Shown one piece after another: positions 1 through 8,247 of a stretch of 60,305 nucleotides of DNA. The stretch is from Bacillota bacterium (GTDB taxonomy: Bacteria; Bacillota; Clostridia; Christensenellales; SZUA-584), in the NCBI GenBank assembly GCA_023461435.1, contig JAEYLC010000016.1, positions 1 to 60,305 on the forward strand, given 5' to 3'. Each line of letters opens with the position of its first letter. The stretch's first letter is position 1. The notes below the pieces were generated by a model, which saw only the letters and a list, made by a program, of their open reading frames with translations, ran no database searches and was not told where the DNA came from. The position numbers were made by a program, and so were the translations under genes.

Positions 1-122
1 CACCTCCTCGTGCTCTGTAGTGTGCCGATATCCTCGCTGACATAGTACAACAAAACTCAGTGCGAAGGGGACCACAGTTTCATCCCGTTTTGTGCCTTTC
101 GCAGAAAGGAATGGTCATAGTC

Positions 123-506
123 ATGAAAAAAACTCTGACTTATGCCGAATGGATGGTTATGTCTGTATTGTGGGGCCAAAAGCCGCTGTCGTTATCCGAG
201 GTCATCAAAGCCATGGGCGACAAAATGGACTGGAGCTATAAAACCTATTCAACGTATCTGCGCACGCTGTGCGAAAAAGGCGTTGTGGGGTTTGAGGCAA
301 GAGGCCGCGATAAGTATTATTACGCGATAACCGACAGAGAACAATGCATTCGTGCCGAAAGCCGCAGCCTTATAGAAAAGGTGAGCAAGAAGGGTGTCAA
401 AGAAATGGTGATTTGCATGATTGAAGAAGGCGGTTTATCACCCGAGGATCACGCGGAGCTGCAACAGATGCTTGCCAATTTGGCAAAGGAGAGTGACAAG
501 TCATGA
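123..506 (+). CDS. BlaI/MecI-family transcriptional repressor
   Basis: A 127-residue winged-helix protein of the BlaI/MecI (penicillinase repressor) family. The opening stretch LTYAEWMVMSVLW matches the family's first helix, and WSYKTYSTYLRTLCEKG corresponds to its recognition helix, where the usual form is a T-V-x-T-x-L-x-R-L-x-x-K-G pattern. The C-terminal part should be the dimerisation helices that the partner protease cleaves. I chose ATG 123 because the ribosome site AGAAAGGA (103-110) directly abuts the earlier ATG at 111, leaving no spacer. The stop overlaps the start of the next gene by four bases (ATGA), so the two are translationally coupled, the usual arrangement of a BlaI repressor with its M56 sensor-protease. 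Target genes are unknown; no beta-lactamase gene is in the window. The identity is firm, but the regulon is inference. Confidence 0.92.
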   Translation: MKKTLTYAEWMVMSVLWGQKPLSLSEVIKAMGDKMDWSYKTYSTYLRTLCEKGVVGFEARGRDKYYYAITDREQCIRAESRSLIEKVSKKGVKEMVICMIEEGGLSPEDHAELQQMLANLAKESDKS

Positions 507-2836
507 GCATTCTGAGCGTTTTGTTGGAAATCACAATCTATTCCGTATTGATCTTTTGCGTTGTCATGCTGTTTAAAAAATTGTTCGGAAAGCATATCTC
601 TGCGTCGCTGCATTACTTCATATGGCTGCTGCTCGTCGTACGCCTTATCATGCCGGTCACAATAGACAGCGGATTTAATCTGTTCAGCATACCGGCAAAT
701 AGTTTGCCGGTCAACGTATATTTTCACCCCCCCGCCGCCGATACGGCTCATATCGATGGTACCATCCCAAATGAAAACATTGATAAGGCACCGCACAACA
801 CCGCCGCAATCGTTGCAAAACGTTCGAGCGCTGTTCAGGCAGAACCGTCCACAACGACGCCCTTCAATTGGCGCGCGCTGTTGCTGTATATATGGATAGC
901 CGGTGTGGCCTTATCTGTGTTGTATCTATTTTGGAGCTATCTGTATCTGAAGAAACGCATCGGTAAAAGCGCTGTTTTCGCCGATAAAGCGCTGTCGGAT
1001 ATATTTCAGCAATGCGTCCGGGAGCTGGGCATTAAAAGGAATATCCGAATGGTGCTGCAAAACGAAATCGGCTCGCCCGCGCTTCTGGTTTTTCCGGTCA
1101 TGCTGATACCGGTGGATATTACGCGGACGATGAACAAGCAGCAGATCGCATTCGCCATCAAGCACGAGCTGATGCATTATAAGCGCAAGGATTATATAGC
1201 CTGCCTGCTACTATCATTGCTGCAGGCCGTATATTGGTTTAACCCGTTTGTATGGTTGGCGTACCGCCAGATACGGAGGGATATGGAAACGGCCTGCGAC
1301 AGCATGGTGGTGAAAACGATGGACAGCGCTGAAAAGCTGAAGTACGCAGCGACGGTTCTTTCGCTATTTTCGCGAAAGAAGCAGCTGCCTGTGATGCTCG
1401 GCATGGCGGTCGTCAATACAAAAAAAACAGCGGAAAAGCGGATTAAAGGGATATACATGAAACAAAAATCAAACCCAAAAGGCCGGCTTGCAGCGGCTGT
1501 GCTGGCTTGCGTGATGATAATAATCTGCTTTACCACGGCGTGCCAGCCCACGCCGGAAGAAGAGATTGTCGTGAATAAGAATGACGAAAGCATTTTAAAT
1601 ACGGTACAGCAATCCTCTGCTGTAACAGGGACAAACATTCGGGAAAACCTGAATATTCCAGAGCACTATACGCACGAGGCGCAAAATGAAAGCGGACTTA
1701 TACAGTTATCAGTCGATGCGAACATTAAGGTGCCTAATATAGCATCCATACCTGTGAACCGTATTCAAATGCACGCATTTTCGCAAGAAGAAGTAAACAT
1801 ATTGATTGAAACTCTAATGCGGGGGGAACCTGTCTACGAAACGCCGGAAGAACCTACATTTACAAAGGAACAACTGCAGCAACGTATAATTGAAACGCTA
1901 CAGATACTTGCGGGAGATGATTATTACGGACGGACACGTGAGGAATGGGAAAAAGATCTTAGCTGGTATCAAGAACGGGTAGAGGACGCTCCTGATACAA
2001 TGGGTGATGTGCAGCTTACTCCTTCTGATGGGAAGCTTATTATTGGTGATCCAAATGGGGTTAGGTTTGATGAAGAGTATCTTAACGTGATCACATATTT
2101 GGGCGGAACGAGCATGTCCAAATTCCGTGTAGAGAACAACTCGGGTTATAATAACTATTCGGTGTATTTCGATAGTGGTATTTCGGATGATAGCCATGAT
2201 ATCGTGCCTTTAACGATAACTCAAGAGCAGGCATCAGAGCAAGTGGAGGCGTTGTTCCAAAAGCTTGGATATAAAGATTTCGTGCTCAACAATTCGATTA
2301 AAGATTCCTCATCTCCTGAGCATGAAATGTGGGAACTGCAATATGTTCGCCAGTACAACGGTGTTTTGGTTTCAAAGGAGAGAGAAGGTAAAGATTCAGA
2401 TGATCCATCGTATGCACCTTCGTGGTCGGCGGAAATGATTCAGGTCCAAGTTGATGATACAGGTATTGAGATGCTAAATTGGTCAAACCCATATGAAATC
2501 ACCGAAGAAGTGATGCCGAGTGCCAATTTACAATCTTTTGAGAAGATTCAGCAACGTTTTGAAGAAATGTTTTTTGTAATGAATACCGATGAAGGGCAAT
2601 TCGATAAGGGTACTGAATACACTATTAAGTTTGTGGTGAATCGTATTGAATTGGAACTCATGCGTATCAACGAAAAAGATTCGGCCGATACTGGTTTGCT
2701 TGTACCTGTATGGATTTTTTACGGTAATACGCAGGACAATCATGCAAATCCTGAAGGCGAACTGTCCGCTACCATCGGTGGTGCTGATTTAGTCATTATG
2801 AAGATTAATGCGATTGATGGAAGTATTATAAATTGA
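503..2836 (+). CDS. BlaR1-like M56 metallopeptidase fused to a lipoprotein-like sensor domain
   Basis: A 777-residue membrane protein. Residues 1 to about 320 form a BlaR1/MecR1-type M56 protease: N-terminal membrane helices, a zinc motif HELMH at residues 221-225 and a downstream ETACD segment typical of the family. Cleaving the BlaI-like repressor encoded just upstream is its expected role. The last membrane segment (about 329-346) ends in TTAC, with Cys347 followed by QPTPEE, exactly like a lipoprotein signal peptide. The remaining 430 residues lack the penicillin-binding SxxK/SxN/KTG motifs of true BlaR1. Instead they resemble the two large lipoproteins at 12.5-13.9 and 14.1-15.4 kb: the shared start CQPTPxxE, a middle block with I-x-x-x-x-W-x-N-P-x-E, and an end with A-I-D-G. 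I think this is the DUF6034 family, a name given from memory. It therefore looks like a fusion of protease and lipoprotein that senses something other than beta-lactam. Confidence 0.85.
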   Translation: MSILSVLLEITIYSVLIFCVVMLFKKLFGKHISASLHYFIWLLLVVRLIMPVTIDSGFNLFSIPANSLPVNVYFHPPAADTAHIDGTIPNENIDKAPHNTAAIVAKRSSAVQAEPSTTTPFNWRALLLYIWIAGVALSVLYLFWSYLYLKKRIGKSAVFADKALSDIFQQCVRELGIKRNIRMVLQNEIGSPALLVFPVMLIPVDITRTMNKQQIAFAIKHELMHYKRKDYIACLLLSLLQAVYWFNPFVWLAYRQIRRDMETACDSMVVKTMDSAEKLKYAATVLSLFSRKKQLPVMLGMAVVNTKKTAEKRIKGIYMKQKSNPKGRLAAAVLACVMIIICFTTACQPTPEEEIVVNKNDESILNTVQQSSAVTGTNIRENLNIPEHYTHEAQNESGLIQLSVDANIKVPNIASIPVNRIQMHAFSQEEVNILIETLMRGEPVYETPEEPTFTKEQLQQRIIETLQILAGDDYYGRTREEWEKDLSWYQERVEDAPDTMGDVQLTPSDGKLIIGDPNGVRFDEEYLNVITYLGGTSMSKFRVENNSGYNNYSVYFDSGISDDSHDIVPLTITQEQASEQVEALFQKLGYKDFVLNNSIKDSSSPEHEMWELQYVRQYNGVLVSKEREGKDSDDPSYAPSWSAEMIQVQVDDTGIEMLNWSNPYEITEEVMPSANLQSFEKIQQRFEEMFFVMNTDEGQFDKGTEYTIKFVVNRIELELMRINEKDSADTGLLVPVWIFYGNTQDNHANPEGELSATIGGADLVIMKINAIDGSIIN

Positions 2837-3045
2837 CTCGATATCAAACGGATAACGAAACAACTGTTCATGGAAACACAATGAGTACGACGGTAAATTA
2901 AAGTAATGGCATAACGATGGGTATTATAAATACACTAGCTATGTTTAGTAGGTATGATTTATTCCATTACCTGTTTTACCCCAAAATGCGCGAACCACTT
3001 GCCTATATGTAAAATAGGGATTTAGAGCAAGTCGGCGCTACCTGT

Positions 3046-3846
3046 TTATTCGTTTTCCTGCGAGCCGTAGCTGTAATAGGTGCCTTTCACCTTTTCTATG
3101 TTCTGCCCGTCCTCGCTCATCTTGTAGTGGCCGTTGTATTTGGCAATGCCGTCCGCGGTCGAAAAGGTCGCGTCAAAATCGATGATGCCGCCTTCAATCT
3201 TGTTGATGGTCAGCTGCAGCACGTTATTGGTGCCGATTTTGCCGTCCAGCTCCGATTTATCGGGCAGCGTCACGACGAGCGTTTTCACATTCTCGCACGC
3301 GAAATCCGACGCATAGATCGCGCTGTCTCCCATCGTCGTAAAATAGAAGCTCTGTTCGCCCTCGGGTATAAACCGCACGGACATGCTCCCAAACTCAAGC
3401 TTTAGCTTGTTTGATCCGTCAAGGCCCATTCTCGTCGTGCCCCAGGTCTGTGTGCCGTTCACATCGAGATCGGCATCGTTGGAATCCACATAGATATAAT
3501 CACCGATGATGTCGTACTGGAACCCGCGTATGCCAAGCTCCTGATCTTCGGTGTTGTCGGCCTTTTTCATGCGCAGCGGCGGGTCCTCGTTAAAATCGAG
3601 CACAGCCGGATCGTTCAAATTCAAATAATAGATCCATCCGTCAAGCGTCACCGGCATCGCGTCCTCGTCAAGCTCCGCGGTGGCCGGGTCAACGGTCGGC
3701 GCCACATCCGGCGGCGTTGTCGCGATAGGCTCCGCGGAAGGTGCCGACGACGGCGTCTCCGAAGCCGAAGCGGGGGCCGCGCCGCAGCCGCTCAGCAGCG
3801 CGACGCTCAGCGCCGCGCTGATCATAATGCTCAAAAGCTTCTTCAT
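3046..3846 (-). CDS. Secreted lipoprotein, beta-propeller-like repeats
   Basis: A 266-residue lipoprotein. The signal peptide ends in the lipobox LLSGC (Cys21), followed by an Ala/Ser/Pro-rich linker of about 35 residues and an extracellular domain. The domain has recurring G-x-x-x-Y-Y/I-Y-x-x elements, such as GWIYYLN and GDYIYVDSND, of the kind seen in DUF5050-like beta-propeller proteins that occur widely in Clostridia. No catalytic motif is visible. Its ATG overlaps the stop of the SH3-domain gene upstream by four bases, so the two are co-translated and probably work at the cell surface together. The specific function is unknown. Confidence 0.8.
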   Translation of the reverse strand: MKKLLSIMISAALSVALLSGCGAAPASASETPSSAPSAEPIATTPPDVAPTVDPATAELDEDAMPVTLDGWIYYLNLNDPAVLDFNEDPPLRMKKADNTEDQELGIRGFQYDIIGDYIYVDSNDADLDVNGTQTWGTTRMGLDGSNKLKLEFGSMSVRFIPEGEQSFYFTTMGDSAIYASDFACENVKTLVVTLPDKSELDGKIGTNNVLQLTINKIEGGIIDFDATFSTADGIAKYNGHYKMSEDGQNIEKVKGTYYSYGSQENE

Positions 3847-5363
3847 ACCTTACCCGCCTCAATGTACGCGTCCAGTTTATACGCCTTGGTAAACGCCTCC
3901 TGTATACATGCCTGATGCGCTTCGTCGATACGCCCCGAGCCGTGGATTTTGCTGCCCCTGAAATGCAGACAGATCTGCCCGTCCATGCCGTTGGAGCCGA
4001 TCGTATCGGTATTGTGCACATATCCCATGAGCCCCGCGGCGTAATATTTGCCGTTGATCTTCACCCACACGGGCCGTCTTGTCGGGTTCAGTTCGCCGCC
4101 CCAGGCTTTCGTCATCGCTTCGGTGTCTTCCTTCGACATGGTCTCGACATCCGCGTGCCACCAGCCGCCGAACCGCTCCATGTTCCAATGAATGCCCGTC
4201 CGCACATCGATAACTTCAAACGGCTGCATCTTCTTTACATCCTTTTCCATGCCGTCAAACCAGTCTTCCAGGTAAACACGGCCGTTTTTCTGCACCTCTT
4301 GCGCGGGCATTTCGGTGCGGTAATTGTTCCAAAGGTTCATCGCACCCGTTTTGCCGAGCAGCACGAGCAGCGTCTGCGGCCCCGCGATGCCGTCCGCATC
4401 CAGATTCACCGTGGACTGAAATTTAGAGACCGCGTCTCTCGTGGCATTGCCGAAAACGCCGTTGGCGGCGGGATAGAAAAAGCCTTTGTTTTTGAGCGCG
4501 ATTTGCAGCTGCGTCACCGCCTGACATTTCATGCCCTGCGTCATCGTCGTAATGTGCGATCCGGCCGGTACGGTATACGTGATAAAATCGCCTCTGACGT
4601 AACCTTCCTTGCCCGAATAGCTGATTTTCACCCATTTGTCCTGAATGCTCTGCACCGTCACCTCGGTGCCGTTTTTCAGCACATCCAACGCATCGCCCGT
4701 CGTGCTCGGCAGGCTTCTCACATTCACGTTGGACGAATTGAGCGCTGCTTTCAGGTTGATCTCAATGACCCTGTATTTATGAACGCTGCTTTTGGGAACA
4801 TAGCCGCTTTGCGCGCCCGATGTGATCTGATAATAAGCGCCGTAGCTTCCCGTTACGGTCACCTGTGTGTTGTATGTCAGATTCGCGATGGTGTTGCCGG
4901 TACCCGGCTGGTCCGTCATCGCCGCATCGCCGATCATGGCCGCAGGGTCATTTAAGCCCGTCACCGCCACATCGAGATAATCCGCTCTCACATAACCCGC
5001 GAACGTCTGATAGGTCACCTTGTACCAGCCGCCGTTTTCGCTTTCGGCCACACCAACCTTGGACCCTTCAGGCATCTGGGCAAGCACAGCCGAGGCTGTG
5101 GATGGCTGCTCCCGGAGGTTCGCCACCTCCATATTCACCGTCCCAATATGGGCGTCCGCCGTGTCAACGGGTGCCGATGCCGTTTCTGCCGGTGTCTCTG
5201 CCGGTGTCTCTGTCGGCGTCTCTGTTGGTGCTTCTGTCGGTGTCTCCGTCGGCGTTGGTTCGGCCTTTGCGGTGGGCACATAAAAAGTGAACGCCGAGAC
5301 GAAAAGCACTGCCGCGAGTATGAAAGAAAAATACTTAAATCTCATTTTCATCATTGTATTCAT
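3843..5363 (-). CDS. Secreted SH3 / peptidoglycan-binding-domain protein
   Basis: A 506-residue exported protein. After a signal peptide (hydrophobic run FILAAVLFVSAF, cleavage near AKA) comes a Thr-Pro-Glu linker of repeated T-E-T-P units, then three SH3-type modules. The modules show motifs such as VANLREQPS, YVRADYL, NVNVRSLPS and GYVRGDFI. A PG_binding_1 module follows (LQIALKNKGFF, GVFGNATRDAV). The final 130 or so residues contain H-A-D-V-E and the block GQICLHFRGSKIHGSG, which recurs at the ends of clostridial SH3 proteins; a wall-hydrolase role is possible but unproven. ATG 5363 is preferred because it is followed by a normal signal peptide; further in-frame ATGs at 5354, 5351 and 5345 are possible. 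The gene has a consensus promoter just upstream and is coupled to the lipoprotein gene downstream. Confidence 0.85.
   Translation of the reverse strand: MNTMMKMRFKYFSFILAAVLFVSAFTFYVPTAKAEPTPTETPTEAPTETPTETPAETPAETASAPVDTADAHIGTVNMEVANLREQPSTASAVLAQMPEGSKVGVAESENGGWYKVTYQTFAGYVRADYLDVAVTGLNDPAAMIGDAAMTDQPGTGNTIANLTYNTQVTVTGSYGAYYQITSGAQSGYVPKSSVHKYRVIEINLKAALNSSNVNVRSLPSTTGDALDVLKNGTEVTVQSIQDKWVKISYSGKEGYVRGDFITYTVPAGSHITTMTQGMKCQAVTQLQIALKNKGFFYPAANGVFGNATRDAVSKFQSTVNLDADGIAGPQTLLVLLGKTGAMNLWNNYRTEMPAQEVQKNGRVYLEDWFDGMEKDVKKMQPFEVIDVRTGIHWNMERFGGWWHADVETMSKEDTEAMTKAWGGELNPTRRPVWVKINGKYYAAGLMGYVHNTDTIGSNGMDGQICLHFRGSKIHGSGRIDEAHQACIQEAFTKAYKLDAYIEAGKV
5191..5257 (-). repeat. In-gene 12-bp tandem repeat (TETP linker)
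   Basis: Degenerate 12-base units of the form ggtgtctctgcc follow one another here inside the SH3-protein gene and encode the T-E-T-P / A-E-T-P linker after the signal peptide. Such repeats can vary in copy number between strains. The change would lengthen or shorten the spacer between wall or membrane and the SH3 modules without breaking the frame. Confidence 0.75.
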
Positions 5364-5387
5364 GCTTTCTGTGATTCTATGGCCGGA

Positions 5388-5416
5388 CAAAAAACATCAA
5401 TTCCAAACGAATTGAT
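5388..5416 (-). terminator. Hairpin plus T-run in the leader of the SH3 gene
   Basis: The arms atcaattc (5396-5403) and gaattgat (5409-5416) form an 8-bp stem with a 5-base loop. On the minus strand it is followed by GTTTTTTG (5388-5395). It lies after the promoter at 5436-5464 and before the ATG at 5363. It would therefore act on transcripts from that promoter as well as on read-through from the ABC operon, so it may be a leader attenuator rather than a simple terminator. The stem is AT-rich, hence moderate confidence. Confidence 0.5.
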
Positions 5417-5435
5417 TTCATTATAGACAGTATTT

Positions 5436-5464
5436 ATTATAATATTCGCTAATCGGCTTGTCAA
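5436..5464 (-). promoter_or_regulatory. Consensus sigma-A promoter for the SH3-protein gene
   Basis: On the minus strand TTGACA (5464-5459), a 17-base spacer and TATAAT (5441-5436) match both housekeeping hexamers exactly. Transcription would start near 5429, about 65 bases before the ATG at 5363. It makes the SH3 and lipoprotein genes a unit independent of the ABC operon that ends at 5491. Confidence 0.85.
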
Positions 5465-5490
5465 AGATCGATATTTCCAAATAAAAGGCA

Positions 5491-6816
5491 TCAATTGCCG
5501 CGTATCGCTTCCATCGGCGAGAGCTTCGTCGCCTTCCACGCGGGGTAAAAGCCCGCTATAACGCCAACCAGCACGGCGATGCCGATGCCCGCAAACGTGA
5601 GCCAGAGCGGTATGGAAAGCACCATGCCCTCCTGAAAATACATGCCGAGGAACTCTGTGTTACCCGAGCCGTTATTGACCGCGAAAGAGACGAGATAGCT
5701 GATAATCGCGCCGATCACGCCGCCCGCAAGGCCGATCACCGTCGCCTCAATGAGGAACATTCGCCGTATCTTTTTCATCGCAAGCCCGGCCACCTTCATG
5801 ATGCCGATCTCTTTTCTGCGCTCGAGTATGCTCGTGAGCATCGTATTCGCGATGCCGATCGCCGAAATGAACAGCGCAATCGCGCCGATCATCACGAGCT
5901 GGCTTTGCTGGCTGGAACGCTGTTCCTGTATGCTTTCTAGCATCGTCCCCTCGCCCCACGCCTGATAGCCCATTTCGTTCAGCTTATCGACGATATCAGT
6001 TACTTTATCCAAATCCTCGGCGCGAATACGCACCTCATTATAGCTGCCAGATTCAACTCCCACTTGCTGCGCCAGTTTACGGTTCTGCTGTAATATTCGT
6101 TTTGCCGCAGAGAGGCTCATATAAGCCTGATCCTGTTGATTCTGTGTTTTTTTCAGCGTCCCTGTGATGGATGCGGGATAGCGTTTGGATTTCGGCATGT
6201 CTTCACCGTAATAATCTGCGTCAGGACTGTATCCCAAATAAGCTTTCAGCTGCTGTGTTTTAAAATCAAACGGCAGCGTGATGTCCGGTTCCTTTTGATT
6301 TTCATCACCGTAATAGTTATATATTGCGTCATAATCGGGCTGTTCGCCGGGTTTCACGAACTCCGCCTGTGTATAATATCCAAGTACGATCTCGGGCATT
6401 TCAGTATCGGAGAATATGCCGCCTTGAGCAAATTCAAGAGAATCCCCGATAAATGCTGTATCAATTGCCGTTACAAAAAGCTGGGCCTCATAGTCCCCCG
6501 CGTCAATGTATACAGGCAGACGAATCACGGGCGAAACCAAATCGACACCATCCATTGAGCTAATGGAGGCCAGCGTGTTATCATCAATATTCGTGACGCT
6601 TCCGTTTTCGCTCATACCGCCGTTCACCGTGATTTCGGTCAGTGTGCTGCTGTTCAAAATCTCTTCTTCAAACTGTTTATAGCTTGAAAGCCCGAGTGCG
6701 AACAGCAGTATGATGCACACCGTGCCGATCACCACGCCGAACGTGGTTAATAGCGTGCGCGCGCGTCTGCGCCAGAGGTTCAGCCCCGCAAAGCGTATCA
6801 GATCAATCCAGCCCAT
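5491..6816 (-). CDS. MacB/FtsX-type ABC transporter permease
   Basis: A 441-residue permease of the MacB/FtsX superfamily. One membrane helix lies near the N-terminus (about 22-44, after LNLWRRRARTLLTTFGVVIG). A large extracellular domain (about 45-305) follows, then three C-terminal helices. Typical family blocks are present: ISAIGIANTMLTSILERRKEIGIMK in two parts around residue 320, and the closing YPAWKATKLSPMEAIRG. This topology serves mechanotransmission machines that act on extracellular substrates or export from the outer membrane face. It overlaps the gene before it by 14 bases and forms one unit with the ATPase at 8.2-8.9 kb and the anchored extracellular protein between them. The substrate is unknown. 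Confidence 0.9.
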   Translation of the reverse strand: MGWIDLIRFAGLNLWRRRARTLLTTFGVVIGTVCIILLFALGLSSYKQFEEEILNSSTLTEITVNGGMSENGSVTNIDDNTLASISSMDGVDLVSPVIRLPVYIDAGDYEAQLFVTAIDTAFIGDSLEFAQGGIFSDTEMPEIVLGYYTQAEFVKPGEQPDYDAIYNYYGDENQKEPDITLPFDFKTQQLKAYLGYSPDADYYGEDMPKSKRYPASITGTLKKTQNQQDQAYMSLSAAKRILQQNRKLAQQVGVESGSYNEVRIRAEDLDKVTDIVDKLNEMGYQAWGEGTMLESIQEQRSSQQSQLVMIGAIALFISAIGIANTMLTSILERRKEIGIMKVAGLAMKKIRRMFLIEATVIGLAGGVIGAIISYLVSFAVNNGSGNTEFLGMYFQEGMVLSIPLWLTFAGIGIAVLVGVIAGFYPAWKATKLSPMEAIRGN

Positions 6817-8200
6817 CGCCGTCTCCCAGCGCCTTGATTTTGCGCTTTCTGCGGACGATCAGCGTCGCCGCCACACCCGCAATCAGCACCGCGCCGATCA
6901 GCACGGATATCCACCACTGGCTCACCGTGTCCACGGGCTCTTCCTCTTCCTTGTCCGCGCTCGCGGATATCACAGGCGGCTCAATATTCATGCCGATCTC
7001 GACCTCGGAAGAGTACGGATTGCCGAACTCATCCTCATAGCTGATCGTGATCTTGCCGTTCGTGTAGCCATATTTCTCGGCGTCGTTGTCCGTCTCCATG
7101 TTGCCTTCCTCGTTCTGGCTCATGCCCAAGGTCCCCACGAACACATAAAGCTCCGCCGTGCCGCTCGTGCCCGGCTCCATGTTGCCCACGAACGCGCTGC
7201 CCTCGGGCAGCAGCCCCGGCGCTTCGATTTTCACCATCACGTTGTAGAGCTTGCTTCGTCCTTTATTAAACACGTTGAAAGACAGCGGCAGCGTATCGCC
7301 CGCGTTGGCCGTTTGCGGCAGCTTGGGCTCGTCGTATTCAAGGCTCACCGGCTGCGTCACCTGCAGCAGCAGGGGTTCTGTCACCGTATACGCTGTCGCC
7401 TTGCTGTCCTCATAGGCGATGGTCAGCGTCACCGTCTGTATGCCGGGCGCGCTGTCGAGCCGGGCCTGCATGTTGAACGTGATATCCGCGCTTTCGCCGC
7501 GCTTGATCTTATCGATGTACACCGTATTGGTATTGTCGGCGCCGAGCAGACTCTTTCCGTCCCCGGCGTACGTCACCGTGATGTTCTTCACATCGTATTT
7601 GGTGCTCGTATTCTCGAGCGTCGCGTTGACGGTGAAGGTTTCGCCCGCCTTTACCACATCGGGGTTTGTCCCGTAATGGGACACGATGAGCTTGGGCTGC
7701 GGGCGCGGCGCCTCTGTTGTGGGTGTGGCTGCCGGGGCAGCTCCATCCACCGTGGCATACACGGTAAACGGCTGTTCCACCGTTTCACCGGCTGCATCTG
7801 CATATGACACATTGAATACAATCGGATAACTACCCGATACACGGTCTTTTTTGAGAGCGAACGCAAATTGCGCGACATAAACCGGATTTGCTGCGTTTAA
7901 CGTTCCTGTCTGCTGATAATTATTAAAAACAAACGGAGCCGTTGTGGTATCGCCAAGATTCGGCGTAATAACTAAATTAATATCCGATGGATTTCCGGCA
8001 AACGTCAGCGGTAAAATCACGCTGACGCTGTCTCCTGCTTGCACAGGCGAATAACCATCTTGATAAGATTTCGCCATATCCCCATATGGCTTATCGTTTG
8101 CAATCTTGAGCAGACCGCCCGCCGCAAACGCAGTCACACTGACCGCGCTGATCACGAGTATGACCGCCAGTACTATTGATATTTTCCGAAGTCTTTTCAT
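6803..8200 (-). CDS. Membrane-anchored extracellular protein (COG1361/CARDB-like) of the ABC system
   Basis: A 465-residue exported protein between the ATPase and permease of the MacB-like system. A signal peptide is followed by several immunoglobulin-like beta modules. These carry phrases such as KAGETFTVNATLENTS and NAGDTLPLSFNVFNKGRS, the style of CARDB/COG1361 'S-layer-like' domains. A C-terminal membrane helix (SVLIGAVLIAGVAATLIV) and a basic tail RRKRK anchor it. ATG 8200 is supported by GGAGAAGGAA seven bases upstream. In Gram-positive cells it probably replaces the adaptor that MacB-type systems need, by presenting a substrate or contacting the permease's extracellular domain. That role is inferred from gene order. 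Confidence 0.82.
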   Translation of the reverse strand: MKRLRKISIVLAVILVISAVSVTAFAAGGLLKIANDKPYGDMAKSYQDGYSPVQAGDSVSVILPLTFAGNPSDINLVITPNLGDTTTAPFVFNNYQQTGTLNAANPVYVAQFAFALKKDRVSGSYPIVFNVSYADAAGETVEQPFTVYATVDGAAPAATPTTEAPRPQPKLIVSHYGTNPDVVKAGETFTVNATLENTSTKYDVKNITVTYAGDGKSLLGADNTNTVYIDKIKRGESADITFNMQARLDSAPGIQTVTLTIAYEDSKATAYTVTEPLLLQVTQPVSLEYDEPKLPQTANAGDTLPLSFNVFNKGRSKLYNVMVKIEAPGLLPEGSAFVGNMEPGTSGTAELYVFVGTLGMSQNEEGNMETDNDAEKYGYTNGKITISYEDEFGNPYSSEVEIGMNIEPPVISASADKEEEEPVDTVSQWWISVLIGAVLIAGVAATLIVRRKRKIKALGDGDGLD

Positions 8201-8247
8201 CGCGTTCCTTCTCCTAAAACGAATTCTTAACTCTTCATCTTTCATTC

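Noticed and set aside
1..59. TGTA and TACA tetramers (16-19 and 46-49) as a possible BlaI operator before the repressor gene
   Set aside because: The spacing of 26 bases and the lack of any flanking symmetry do not match BlaI/MecI sites; the real promoter may lie before the window.
3915..4955. Long plus-strand open frame opposite the SH3-protein gene
   Set aside because: Arginine/histidine-rich composition typical of an antisense shadow; the minus strand encodes clear domains with promoter and signal peptide. Similar antisense frames over araA, araB and the hyp genes were rejected for the same reason.
5191..5257. CRISPR-like tandem array
   Set aside because: The 12-base units are contiguous, without spacers, and encode a Thr-Pro-Glu linker; no cas genes are in the window.
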